NCBI GenBank assembly: GCA_048264125.1
Contig: JBLXDM010000002.1
Coordinates: 372,001-436,000 of the forward strand
From: M1-B18 sp048264125
GTDB lineage: Bacteria > Bacillota > Clostridia > Peptostreptococcales > Natronincolaceae
Reading direction: 5' to 3'
Length of the DNA: 64,000 nt
Under the pieces are notes generated by a model. It had not been told where the DNA came from, searched no databases, and saw only the letters and a program-made list of their open reading frames with translations. A program made the position numbers and the translations under genes. This document shows positions 44,111 through 52,071 of the stretch, in pieces (position 1 is the stretch's first letter; every line of letters begins with the position of its first letter).

Positions 44111-44764
44111 CTATTCCATGCTTCCGATTTTATCCGGAATAATCAAATTCGCTTCGGTTTTAGCCTGAATTTCCTCCAACGAGACACCGGCAGCCAGCTC
44201 CCTTAAAACAATTCCCTTATTGGTTACCTCCATTACGCCTAATTCGGTTACGATATAATCCACCTCTTTAGCAGCAGTTAAGGGCAGGCTACAGCTCTTC
44301 AGGATTTTCGGCTTGCCTTCTTTGGTGGTATGCTCCATGGCAATAATTACCCTTCGGGCACCTGCCACCAAATCCATGGCTCCCCCCATACCCGGTACCA
44401 TCTTACCGGGTACCATCCAGTTGGCCAAATTGCCTTTTTCATCTACCTCTAAGGCCCCTAGGACTGTAGCTGCCAAGTGGCCCCCGCGAATAAGGGCAAA
44501 GGACATTGCACTGTCGAAGCAAGCACCGCCGGGAACGATGGTGACGGGTGCGGCTCCAGCATTTACTACATCCTTCTCTTCTTCTCCCTCCACCGGTGTA
44601 GGGCCTAAACCGATAAAGCCATTCTCCGAGTGCAGCATAACATTGGCCTCTGCAGGAAGATAATTAGCTACAATGGTGGGCATACCAATACCCAGGTTTA
44701 CCAGATCGCCCGCTTGAAAAAATTTGGCAACTCTTTTAGCGATTATTTCCCGTGGATTAAACAT
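44111..44764 (-). CDS. atoA: acetoacetate-type CoA transferase, subunit B
   Basis: 217 residues, the catalytic subunit of a 3-oxoacid CoA-transferase. The nucleophilic Glu47 is in LHSENGFIGLGP, and GIGMPTIVANYLP and MGGAMDLVAGARRV are family motifs. With subunit A, 13 bases upstream, it moves CoA between acetyl- or acyl-CoA and acetoacetate. This gives acetoacetyl-CoA for the thiolase of the same operon. Exact donor and acceptor preferences (AtoDA, CtfAB or ScoAB) cannot be told apart here. Confidence 0.92.
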   Translation of the reverse strand: MFNPREIIAKRVAKFFQAGDLVNLGIGMPTIVANYLPAEANVMLHSENGFIGLGPTPVEGEEEKDVVNAGAAPVTIVPGGACFDSAMSFALIRGGHLAATVLGALEVDEKGNLANWMVPGKMVPGMGGAMDLVAGARRVIIAMEHTTKEGKPKILKSCSLPLTAAKEVDYIVTELGVMEVTNKGIVLRELAAGVSLEEIQAKTEANLIIPDKIGSME

Positions 44765-44777
44765 GCTATCTTCCTCC

Positions 44778-45425
44778 TTACCCCTTAATAATCATATCCA
44801 CTACAGCACCCGGGGTCATAATCTCGTCCGGGTCCAGTGCGCCTGCTTCTACTACTTCCTCAGCCTCAACAATCACAAAATCTGCCGCCATAGCCATTAA
44901 TGGATTGAAGTTTCTAGCTGACCTCCGATAGACCAAATTGCCATACATGTCTGCTTTCCAAGCCTTGATTAAGGCAATATCTGCTTTGAGAGGCAGCTCC
45001 AGCAGGTAGGTCTTGCCTTCTTTTATTATTTTCTCCTTGCCCACCTCTACGATTGTACCAACTCCGGTTGGGGTTAGAACACCGCCTAAGCCAGCACCTC
45101 CGCAGCGGATTCTTTCCGCCAAGGTGCCTTGGGGAACCAGCTCCACTTCTATTTCTCCGGCATTCATCTGTCTGCCAGTTTCCTTATTGGTGCCTATATG
45201 AGATACAATAACCCTTTTCAGCTGCTTGCTAACCACCAGTCGACCAACGCCTTTATCCACAAAGGAAGTATCATTGGCGATTATTGTAAGATTTTTTACA
45301 CTCTTTTCCAGCAAACCATCTACCAGACCTTCGGGAGTTCCTGTCCCCAGAAAGCCGCCAATCATTATCACCTGGTTGTCGGTAAATTTGGCTATGGCCT
45401 CCTCCAGCTTAGCTACTTTACTCAA
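44778..45425 (-). CDS. atoD: acetoacetate-type CoA transferase, subunit A
   Basis: 215 residues, with the glycine-rich CoA-binding loop MIGGFLGTGTPEGLVDGL near the N-terminus and the family segment YLLELPLKADIALIKAWKAD. It is immediately upstream of subunit B with the same orientation, as in all known two-subunit enzymes. The ribosome binding site is AAAGGAGGG. It is cytosolic and non-catalytic by itself. Confidence 0.92.
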   Translation of the reverse strand: MSKVAKLEEAIAKFTDNQVIMIGGFLGTGTPEGLVDGLLEKSVKNLTIIANDTSFVDKGVGRLVVSKQLKRVIVSHIGTNKETGRQMNAGEIEVELVPQGTLAERIRCGGAGLGGVLTPTGVGTIVEVGKEKIIKEGKTYLLELPLKADIALIKAWKADMYGNLVYRRSARNFNPLMAMAADFVIVEAEEVVEAGALDPDEIMTPGAVVDMIIKG

Positions 45426-45485
45426 TATGAACCCTCCTTTATCTCATAACAAAATGGCTCCGCTGAATCCTCCTTGTTTCATCCA

Positions 45486-46787
45486 TTACCATATTTGATG
45501 CTTGATGGCATCCTGGCGCAGACTCTGGCGGAAATCAGGATGTGCCACTGCAATTAGGTTTTCTACTCTTTCCCTAATGGTGCGTGCCTTCATAGGCGCA
45601 ATGCCATACTCAGTGACAATGTAGTCAATGTTGTTTCGTGAAAGGGTAACTGCAGCCCCAGGGGTCAGCCATGGCTGGATAGTGGAGATAGTACCGTTCT
45701 TAGCGGTTGAGTTGAGGGCAATAATGGAGCGGCCATTTTTTGCATGAATAGCGCCTTCAGCCGTATCATTTTGACCTCCTGTACCGCTCCAGCTCCTCAA
45801 GCCGATCGACTCCGAACAAATTTGTCCTGTCAAATCCACCTGCAGCCCCGTATTGATGGAAACCATATTGTCGTTTTGCGCAATAACAAAGGGGTTATTC
45901 ACATATTCACCCCGTAGAAGCTGTACAGACGGATTATTGTCCAGGAAATCGTAGAGCTCTTGCGTGCCCAAAGCAAAATTTCCGATTAGCTTTCCTTTAT
46001 GCAGGGTCTTTTTCTTTCCTGTAACAACACCCGCCATGACCAGCTCGGCCATACTGCTGGTTATCATCTCGGTGTGAATCCCTAGGTCCTGCTTATTCAT
46101 AAAGGCTGATGCTACAGCATTGGGGATGCTACCGATACCCAGCTGGATGGTGTCGCCATCGTTAACTAGAGTAGCGACATAGTTTCCGATGGTCTGATCG
46201 TTTTCTGTAAATGGGGCCACCGGCAGTATGGGAACAGGTCGATCAACCTCCACTATATAGTCAATATCATCAATAGGAAGCTCCGTATCACCGCCTACAT
46301 TGGGTAAGCGGGGGTTGACCTCCATGATTACCAGATCTGCATTTTCAATAAAGGCTTTTTCATACAGCGCGCTTAGTGAGGTTTTGCAGTAGCCATGCTT
46401 GTCCATGGGGCTTACGGTTCCGATAAAGACATTAGGTGGCTTAACCTGTATCCTTCTGATAAAGCCGTTGTGCAGATGAACGGGCTGAAGGCTAACTGTT
46501 CCTATGCTGTGGGCCTTTCTTAACCCCGCACCTAAGAAAAAGGAGTTTGTTCTGAAAATATCCTTCATCTCAGGATTATTGAAGAACTCGTAGTTTCCCA
46601 TTGATAGGGACAGCCAAACGGTAACATCACTAACTCTGTCCTTGATGGTATGCAGCTTGCTCAGTATTGCCATAGGCTCCAGCCCTGCAAATCCGGCTAC
46701 AATTTCATCCCCGGGCTTAATCAAGGAGAGGGCCTCTTCGACAGTTATTTTTTTAGAGTTGTACAATTCCTGATATCTGTTTGCCAT
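45486..46787 (-). CDS. acetyl-CoA hydrolase/4-hydroxybutyrate CoA-transferase family protein
   Basis: 433 residues from ATG 46787 (GAGGTG 7 bases upstream; an ATG two codons earlier is too close). The family features are IQLGIGSIPNAVASAFM and the C-terminal block IDYIVTEYGIAPMKARTIRERVENL. The block QICSESIGLRSWSGTGGQND contains the expected catalytic region. These enzymes transfer CoA from acetyl-CoA to a short acid such as 4-hydroxybutyrate or butyrate. Next to a BKACE gene it most likely recovers CoA from the acyl-CoA that BKACE releases, or primes the substrate. The specific acid is unknown. Confidence 0.88.
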   Translation of the reverse strand: MANRYQELYNSKKITVEEALSLIKPGDEIVAGFAGLEPMAILSKLHTIKDRVSDVTVWLSLSMGNYEFFNNPEMKDIFRTNSFFLGAGLRKAHSIGTVSLQPVHLHNGFIRRIQVKPPNVFIGTVSPMDKHGYCKTSLSALYEKAFIENADLVIMEVNPRLPNVGGDTELPIDDIDYIVEVDRPVPILPVAPFTENDQTIGNYVATLVNDGDTIQLGIGSIPNAVASAFMNKQDLGIHTEMITSSMAELVMAGVVTGKKKTLHKGKLIGNFALGTQELYDFLDNNPSVQLLRGEYVNNPFVIAQNDNMVSINTGLQVDLTGQICSESIGLRSWSGTGGQNDTAEGAIHAKNGRSIIALNSTAKNGTISTIQPWLTPGAAVTLSRNNIDYIVTEYGIAPMKARTIRERVENLIAVAHPDFRQSLRQDAIKHQIW

Positions 46788-46942
46788 AGTCATTCACCTC
46801 TGTTTTTCGTAATTAGAGGGAGGAGCAGCATAGAAGCCAATATCCTGACAACCTTAACGCTTAGTTTAGCAACGGTAAATTTCACCAAAGCTGTGTTGTC
46901 ACCAAGACACTAGCCCTTCTGCACCTTCCCAGTTATTTTCTG

Positions 46943-47776
46943 CTACTTGAGACCTAGTATTTCTCTGGTTTCAGCAGGGGTAGCAATCTGCTTATCGAAA
47001 TTCTTAATAGCCTTCACAGCCCGCTCCACCAAAGAAACATTGGTGGCTTTAACATTGCGGCTAAACATGAGATTATCCTCTAGTCCCACACGGATACCGT
47101 CAGCCCCCAAGGCTAGAGCAGCATACATTATAGGAAGATGGGCCTTGCCGATGCCGAAGGCAGACCATATGGCGCCCTCTGGCTTTAGCCTGACCAGGTG
47201 CATTAGATTGTCCACGGTTGCATCCATTCCCCCCAGAACACCCAAAACAAACTGGATGCACAGAGGGTCCTTCAAGATACCTTTCTTTGCATAATAATTT
47301 ACATTACCCAGCATACCGGCATCAAAAATCTCCAGCTCTGGACGTATATTGTTCTCCAGATAGCAGTTACCCAGCTGTTCCAGGAAGGCTGGGGAGTTTT
47401 CAAAGACAGCATGGCAACCCCAGTTCATGCTACCGGCATCATAGGAGCCCATCTGTATTTCAGGATTCTCCCTGAAATGAATCATTCTCTGATCATTTTC
47501 TAATGGGATCCTGGAGCCTGAGGAGGTGCAGTTGATAATAACATCGCAGTCCTTGTGGGCGCGGATCAGCTTTATGGTCTCAGCATACTTGGCTGGGTCC
47601 ATGGTGCCTTCGCCTTTATCGTCCCTCATATGCAGATGGACTATAGCGGCACCGGCCCTCCAGCATTGATATGCATCCTCCGCTATTTCTGAAGGTGTTA
47701 TGGGGAGATTCTCATTCATTTCTTTAGTAGCCCATGCACCGGTTAGTGCAGCAGAAATAAAAATTTTATCAGCCAT
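46943..47776 (-). CDS. beta-keto acid cleavage enzyme (BKACE, Kce/DUF849 family)
   Basis: 277 residues of the zinc-dependent BKACE family. Members condense a beta-keto acid with acetyl-CoA and split it into acetoacetate and a new acyl-CoA; the first example was 3-keto-5-aminohexanoate cleavage in lysine fermentation. The metal ligands are His47 and His49 in IVHLHMRDDKGEG and a Glu near 232 in VGLEDN. The N-terminal KIFISAALTGAW is typical. The gene lies between the CoA-transferase genes and the dehydrogenase. Lysine-pathway partners (aminomutases, Kal, Kdd) are absent, so another beta-keto acid is the likely substrate. Confidence 0.92.
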   Translation of the reverse strand: MADKIFISAALTGAWATKEMNENLPITPSEIAEDAYQCWRAGAAIVHLHMRDDKGEGTMDPAKYAETIKLIRAHKDCDVIINCTSSGSRIPLENDQRMIHFRENPEIQMGSYDAGSMNWGCHAVFENSPAFLEQLGNCYLENNIRPELEIFDAGMLGNVNYYAKKGILKDPLCIQFVLGVLGGMDATVDNLMHLVRLKPEGAIWSAFGIGKAHLPIMYAALALGADGIRVGLEDNLMFSRNVKATNVSLVERAVKAIKNFDKQIATPAETREILGLK

Positions 47777-47795
47777 TTTCTATTCTCCTTTATAT

Positions 47796-48827
47796 TTAAT
47801 ATTCTCTGAATCCAGGTACATCGAAATATTTTAAATTATCCATGCTTAAGGAAACTTCCCCTGCCTCGATACCCCTGACCACCTTTACAACTGTATCGCA
47901 GAAGGGGGTAGGAATGCCAACCCTCTTGCCCTCATCACAGATATAGCCATTAATCATGCCTACCTCTGTTACTTTGCCCTTCTCAAGGTCCTGCAGCATG
48001 CTGGCCTTGGCAGGGCGCATTTTACTTACGAGGTCATAAAAAATTTGCTGCGAATTCTTAAACTCTTCCTCCGTACCGATTTTGCCCATAGCCGTCATAT
48101 CCTGGTCCCAGAATTTTGGCATACTATAGCCTAAGGCTGAGCAAACGGAAACCGCCTCATGGGCGATATAGCTCATGCAGGCACTGGCCTTGGGGTTGTC
48201 GATAATCTCCCCGAAGGTACAGCCCAGAGCCGCAGACATACCGCTCCAGCAGCTGTTAAACATAACCTTTAGCCACCGTGCACCCATCAGATTGTCAGTA
48301 ATGGTCACAGGGCCCATTTTTTCCAGTGCCTCTGCCACCTTTTTTATGCGGTCCCCTATGACACCATCCATCTCACCAATTTCAAACAGGGACTCCTGCT
48401 TGGAAATATCCTGTGTCAGCTGGGAAACTCCTGGTTCGACAAAGGTCGCCCCCCACATAACAGCCCCGCCCACGGTTCTTTCCTTACCAACGACTTCAGC
48501 CACACTGGGTTCCGGAATCCCGTTTTGCAGTGTGCAGACAATGCTATCCTCCTTCAGGTAGGGTAAAAGCTGAGGCAGTACTTCCTTGTTAGACGTCTGC
48601 TTGGTAAGCAGAAATACCAGATCGTACTTGCCCTCCATCTGGTCAGGGGTTATCGCCTTCACCGGTACCGTCAGTTCGGCGCAACGGACTACCTGCGCCC
48701 CTTTTTGATTCAATGCTTTGACATGGTCGGCATAGTTATCTATTAGAATGGTCTCATGTCCGTTTTTGTTCATATAAGCGCCTAAAATCGTGCCCATGGC
48801 GCCACAACCGAATATTGCAGTTCTCAC
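47796..48827 (-). CDS. ketopantoate reductase-family dehydrogenase
   Basis: 343 residues. The N-terminal Rossmann motif is GCGAMGTILGAYMNKNG and the mid-protein substrate region includes LQNGIPEPSVAEVVG. The C-terminal helical domain has the catalytic-type Lys region MGARWLKVMFNSCWSGMSA. True PanE makes pantoate for CoA synthesis and usually sits with panB/panC; here it sits 19 bases upstream of BKACE in a catabolic operon and is longer than typical PanE. I infer that it oxidises a hydroxy acid to the keto acid that BKACE cleaves. The start is GTG with AAGGAGG 8 bases upstream. Confidence 0.8.
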   Translation of the reverse strand: MRTAIFGCGAMGTILGAYMNKNGHETILIDNYADHVKALNQKGAQVVRCAELTVPVKAITPDQMEGKYDLVFLLTKQTSNKEVLPQLLPYLKEDSIVCTLQNGIPEPSVAEVVGKERTVGGAVMWGATFVEPGVSQLTQDISKQESLFEIGEMDGVIGDRIKKVAEALEKMGPVTITDNLMGARWLKVMFNSCWSGMSAALGCTFGEIIDNPKASACMSYIAHEAVSVCSALGYSMPKFWDQDMTAMGKIGTEEEFKNSQQIFYDLVSKMRPAKASMLQDLEKGKVTEVGMINGYICDEGKRVGIPTPFCDTVVKVVRGIEAGEVSLSMDNLKYFDVPGFREY

Positions 48828-48843
48828 TGTGTCTCCTCCTTAG

Positions 48844-48880
48844 AGTAATGCAGGGGTTAGAAGCTAACCCTTGCATTACT
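48844..48880 (-). other. intercistronic hairpin
   Basis: AGTAATGCA-GGGTTAG pairs with CTAACCC-TGCATTACT. On the transcribed (minus) strand it ends 3 bases before the ribosome binding site of the dehydrogenase gene, and its T-run lies on the other side. It is therefore not a terminator for this operon but may control mRNA stability or start-site access. Confidence 0.5.
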
Positions 48881-49005
48881 ATATTTTTTTGATAAATATG
48901 ATTTGAGCCTAAGATTTCCTATATCAGAAATATTCCGCTATGCTAGCGCCTTGACTGCTTTAAATAACTGAACTAAGAATTAAGTGGTCAAGGCACTAAA
49001 GAAGC

Positions 49006-50325
49006 TTAAAGGAAAATGCTGCAGTAAGCTGTCAATACTATAGTAATAATTAATGGAACTAATACACTGGTGACAAATACATGCCTATAGGCTTGCTTGT
49101 GAGTAAGTCCCAGCACTGCAAAGGTCAAGAACAGGCCCGGAGAGTGCGGCAATGTATCCAGTGCGCCAGCTGAAATAGCAGTCAGACGGTGGAGAATTTC
49201 CAGGTTAACGCCGGAGCTGATAAAGTTCTCTGCCATTGCGGTATACATGATTTTTAGACCGCCGGAGGAGGAACCTGTAACAGCAGATACCACCATTGTA
49301 GACATAACACCCTCAACAAAGGGATTCATCTTTAAGCTTAGAACCCAGCTGACGATGGCACTGAAGGCTGCGGAGCTCTGTACTACAGTACCAAAGGCGA
49401 CGACGCCGGCCAGGCCGCCGATGCCATCGATGCCGCCATTCAAGCCCTTGGTTACGATATTCTTCAAGCTCTTTTCCTTGAATTTGTCGAAATTAATAAG
49501 GTAGGTTAAAAGGGCACCAATCAGCATAGCGATAACAGCCAGCATTGTTGAGTTTGCCACAAAGCGGCTACCCACGATAATAACCAGCATCAAAGTCACC
49601 ATTGGAAGAAATGCCTTCCAAGCTGAGGGCAGAAGACTGCGATCCTTAACCTCAAAGAGTGCTGGATTTACATGTTCAGGAAATGTCCAGATCTCTTCAT
49701 TTTTTCTAGCCTTCTTCTCTGAGTAATTCATATAGGCCATACACATGGCAAATGCGATCAAACTGGCTGCAATACCCAGCACTGGTGCTGCCGTTAATGT
49801 AGTCCCTAAGAACTGGGTCGGGATTACATTGGTAAGTGCTGGGCTTCCTGGCAATGATGTCATGGTATAGGTAGCTGAGCCGGTGACCAAGCAGGCGACG
49901 GTAAGATGTCGTGGCAGGTTGGCTTCCTTGAACAATTGGAACACGATTGGACCAACTGCAAAGACAACAACAAACAGACTCACGCCACCATAGGTCAATG
50001 CACTAACAATTATGGTGGTGACCAGCATGACCTTCGTTTTCCCAAACCAGTCGATAAACTTGTTCCCAATGGATGCGGCACTGCCGGAGATATTCATCAG
50101 CTCTGCATAAAGGCTGGAGCTAGCGAAAAGCAGGAAAAAGGATAGATAGATGCCAGTGTAACCTGCCATATAGGAAGTGGCATAACCCTCCCAGATATTG
50201 ATACCGTTTGTAACAATGACCACAAAGGATGCTAGTAGCGTCAACGGTAGAGCCCCCAGGCCTTTATAAGCGCCAACGACAAGCACCGCGACAGCAAGAA
50301 TTAATCCAATAACACCTATACTCAT
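49006..50325 (-). CDS. GntP-like organic acid permease
   Basis: 439 residues with about twelve hydrophobic segments, starting VIGLILAVAVLVVGAYKGLG. Typical GntP/CitMHS-superfamily stretches are FAVGPIVFQLFKEANLPRH, TMTSLPGSPALTNVIPTQF and MSTMVVSAVTGSSSGGLKI. Relatives take up gluconate, 3-hydroxybutyrate and similar acids by proton symport. It is the first gene behind the sigma-54 promoter and opposite the activator gene, so it probably imports the substrate of the pathway. The ribosome binding site is AGAGGGG. Confidence 0.85.
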   Translation of the reverse strand: MSIGVIGLILAVAVLVVGAYKGLGALPLTLLASFVVIVTNGINIWEGYATSYMAGYTGIYLSFFLLFASSSLYAELMNISGSAASIGNKFIDWFGKTKVMLVTTIIVSALTYGGVSLFVVVFAVGPIVFQLFKEANLPRHLTVACLVTGSATYTMTSLPGSPALTNVIPTQFLGTTLTAAPVLGIAASLIAFAMCMAYMNYSEKKARKNEEIWTFPEHVNPALFEVKDRSLLPSAWKAFLPMVTLMLVIIVGSRFVANSTMLAVIAMLIGALLTYLINFDKFKEKSLKNIVTKGLNGGIDGIGGLAGVVAFGTVVQSSAAFSAIVSWVLSLKMNPFVEGVMSTMVVSAVTGSSSGGLKIMYTAMAENFISSGVNLEILHRLTAISAGALDTLPHSPGLFLTFAVLGLTHKQAYRHVFVTSVLVPLIITIVLTAYCSIFL

Positions 50326-50456
50326 ATTGTTCCCCTCTTTCTATTTACACTTTTTTTCATTAAGTCAGTTCCATAGATGATGGGAGCGGAGAAATGTTAC
50401 ATCATAACCCGCTTTTAATTCTTTAAAACACAGCGCTATGTTTACTAGTACTATTT

Positions 50457-50472
50457 TGCAAGAAGCATGCCA
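50457..50472 (-). promoter_or_regulatory. sigma-54 (-24/-12) promoter of the catabolic operon
   Basis: On the minus strand TGGCATGCTTCTTGCA fits the consensus TGGCAYRNNNNTTGCW at every defined position, with correct GG-GC spacing. The predicted start is near 50446, about 120 bases before the permease ATG. The divergent gene encodes a sigma-54 activator. Confidence 0.85.
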
Positions 50473-50491
50473 GTTAATTTTCTGACAATTT

Positions 50492-50520
50492 TTGCAGAAT
50501 AAAAGCATCTATGCTATAAT
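50492..50520 (+). promoter_or_regulatory. sigma-A-type promoter of the activator gene
   Basis: TTGCAG (50492-50497), a 17-base spacer and TATAAT (50515-50520), facing away from the sigma-54 promoter and 20 bases from it. Confidence 0.6.
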
Positions 50521-50559
50521 ATGGCCAAGATTAATCAAAACTGAGGGGGAGCGGTACCA

Positions 50560-51969
50560 GTGGACATGGGAGAATTCTATGAGCTTGTAATGGATAATAT
50601 CCCGGATGGCATTTATATCCTGGATGACAAGGGCAATTTTATCTTTGTAAACAGTGCCTATATCAAAAGTATTGGCGTGCCTAAGGCGGAGATGCTGCGC
50701 TGCAACGTATACGATTTTTTAAGCTCCGGCCATATCAACGTATGTATCTCTGACATTGTATATCGGGAGAAACGTCGGGTGGTCATGTTTCAGGATGTGC
50801 AGCAGCAGCGACCCTTCCGGCATCTAGTGATTTCTAACCCCATCTTCAACCAGAGGGGTGAGGTCCAAAATATTGTAGCCGTAGTCAAGCGTTTGGATAC
50901 CCTGAACGACTACTATAGCGAGGCCAGCACCAGCAGCATATCTGCTACCTGTGCTATTCCTAACAGGAAAAAGGCAGTGGCAGTTATCGCGGCGAGCCCA
51001 GCTATGCGCAGCATTCTCGCCATGTCCCAGACCATAGCCGACGTGGACTCGGCAGTGCTTATCTCTGGCGAATCCGGCACCGGCAAAGAAGTGGTTGCCC
51101 AGTTCATCCACGATTATGGGCAGCGTAGCGGAAATCGCATGGTGGTGGTGAACTGCGCCGCACTGCCGGAAAACCTGCTGGAGGCAGAGCTCTTCGGCTA
51201 TGAGAAGGGGGCCTTTACAGGGGCCGCAGTCGGGGGGAAAATTGGCTTATTTGAAGCCGCCGAAGGCGGCACCCTCTTTCTGGACGAGATTAATTCTCTG
51301 CCCCTCCCTCTGCAGGGCAAGCTTCTGCGGGCAATTGAAACCAAGACCATCCAACGTATTGGTTCCAACAAGAGTCTTACTGTTGATTTTCGCCTCATTG
51401 CCGCCACCAACGAGGACCTGCAGGGTATGGTGGAGAAGAGGCTGTTCCGCAATGATCTCTTCTATCGCCTGAACGTCATCCCCTTGACCCTTCCTCCCCT
51501 GCGGGAACGGCAGGAGGACATTATTCCTTTGGCTATGTATTTTCTTAAATCCTACTGCGAAAAGTACATGAAAACCCGACTTTTCACAGAAAAAACCATC
51601 CAATGCATGAAGGAATACGACTGGCCTGGCAATGTGCGGGAGCTGAAAAATTTTGTGGAGCGCTCTGTGATCATGACGGCAACGGACTATATCGAAATTG
51701 ATAATGTCCATTCGGTGGCCATCAACCGAGATCGCAGAACCGAGCTAAGCTCTGGGTATAGGAAGGTAAACGATTGCAATATGATGGGGGAGGAAAATCT
51801 GGCTCTAATGCTAAACCAGAGGGTCCCGCTTAACGAATATTTGGAGCGTTGTGAGAGGAGCTATCTACAATATGCACTAAACAACTGCAAGAGCTCTTAT
51901 GAGGCAGCTGATGTGCTACAGACCAGCCAGTCCCTCATAATGCGCAGGAAAAAGAAATATAGGGTATAA
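50560..51969 (+). CDS. sigma-54-dependent transcriptional activator with PAS domain
   Basis: 469 residues. An N-terminal PAS sensor (residues 5-120, VMDNIPDGIYILDDKGNFIF) precedes the AAA+ domain with Walker A GESGTGKE (near 170), the sigma-54 contact loop GAFTGA (near 218) and Walker B GGTLFLDEI (near 236). The family tail DWPGNVRELKNFVERS follows. The C-terminal helix-turn-helix (SYEAADVLQTSQSLIMRRKK) is of the Fis type with a basic end. The start is GTG with AGGGGGAG upstream. It is expected to activate the -24/-12 promoter of the divergent operon when PAS binds a small ligand, perhaps the substrate. The gene is visibly more GC-rich than the sporulation genes beside it. Confidence 0.95.
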   Translation: MDMGEFYELVMDNIPDGIYILDDKGNFIFVNSAYIKSIGVPKAEMLRCNVYDFLSSGHINVCISDIVYREKRRVVMFQDVQQQRPFRHLVISNPIFNQRGEVQNIVAVVKRLDTLNDYYSEASTSSISATCAIPNRKKAVAVIAASPAMRSILAMSQTIADVDSAVLISGESGTGKEVVAQFIHDYGQRSGNRMVVVNCAALPENLLEAELFGYEKGAFTGAAVGGKIGLFEAAEGGTLFLDEINSLPLPLQGKLLRAIETKTIQRIGSNKSLTVDFRLIAATNEDLQGMVEKRLFRNDLFYRLNVIPLTLPPLRERQEDIIPLAMYFLKSYCEKYMKTRLFTEKTIQCMKEYDWPGNVRELKNFVERSVIMTATDYIEIDNVHSVAINRDRRTELSSGYRKVNDCNMMGEENLALMLNQRVPLNEYLERCERSYLQYALNNCKSSYEAADVLQTSQSLIMRRKKKYRV

Positions 51970-51996
51970 TACCCGTTTATAAATTCTGCTATAACG

Positions 51997-52042
51997 CAAT
52001 AAGTTGCTATCGACTCGATAACGAGTTGATAGCAACTTATTG
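51997..52042. terminator. strong bidirectional hairpin
   Basis: CAATAAGTTGCTATC-ACTCG pairs with CGAGT-GATAGCAACTTATTG around ATAA. It lies between the activator gene and the convergent ppx-type gene. Confidence 0.85.
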
Positions 52043-52071
52043 ATTTGATTCCAACTTAAGGCTGGGGTTCG

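Noticed and set aside
41514..48827. Lysine fermentation gene cluster
   Set aside because: Kce-like BKACE and CoA transferase are present, but lysine aminomutases, 3,5-diaminohexanoate dehydrogenase and 3-aminobutyryl-CoA ammonia lyase are absent.
47796..48827. panE of coenzyme A biosynthesis
   Set aside because: There are no pan genes around it, it sits in a catabolic operon and is longer than usual; a biosynthetic role cannot be excluded but is not the best reading.
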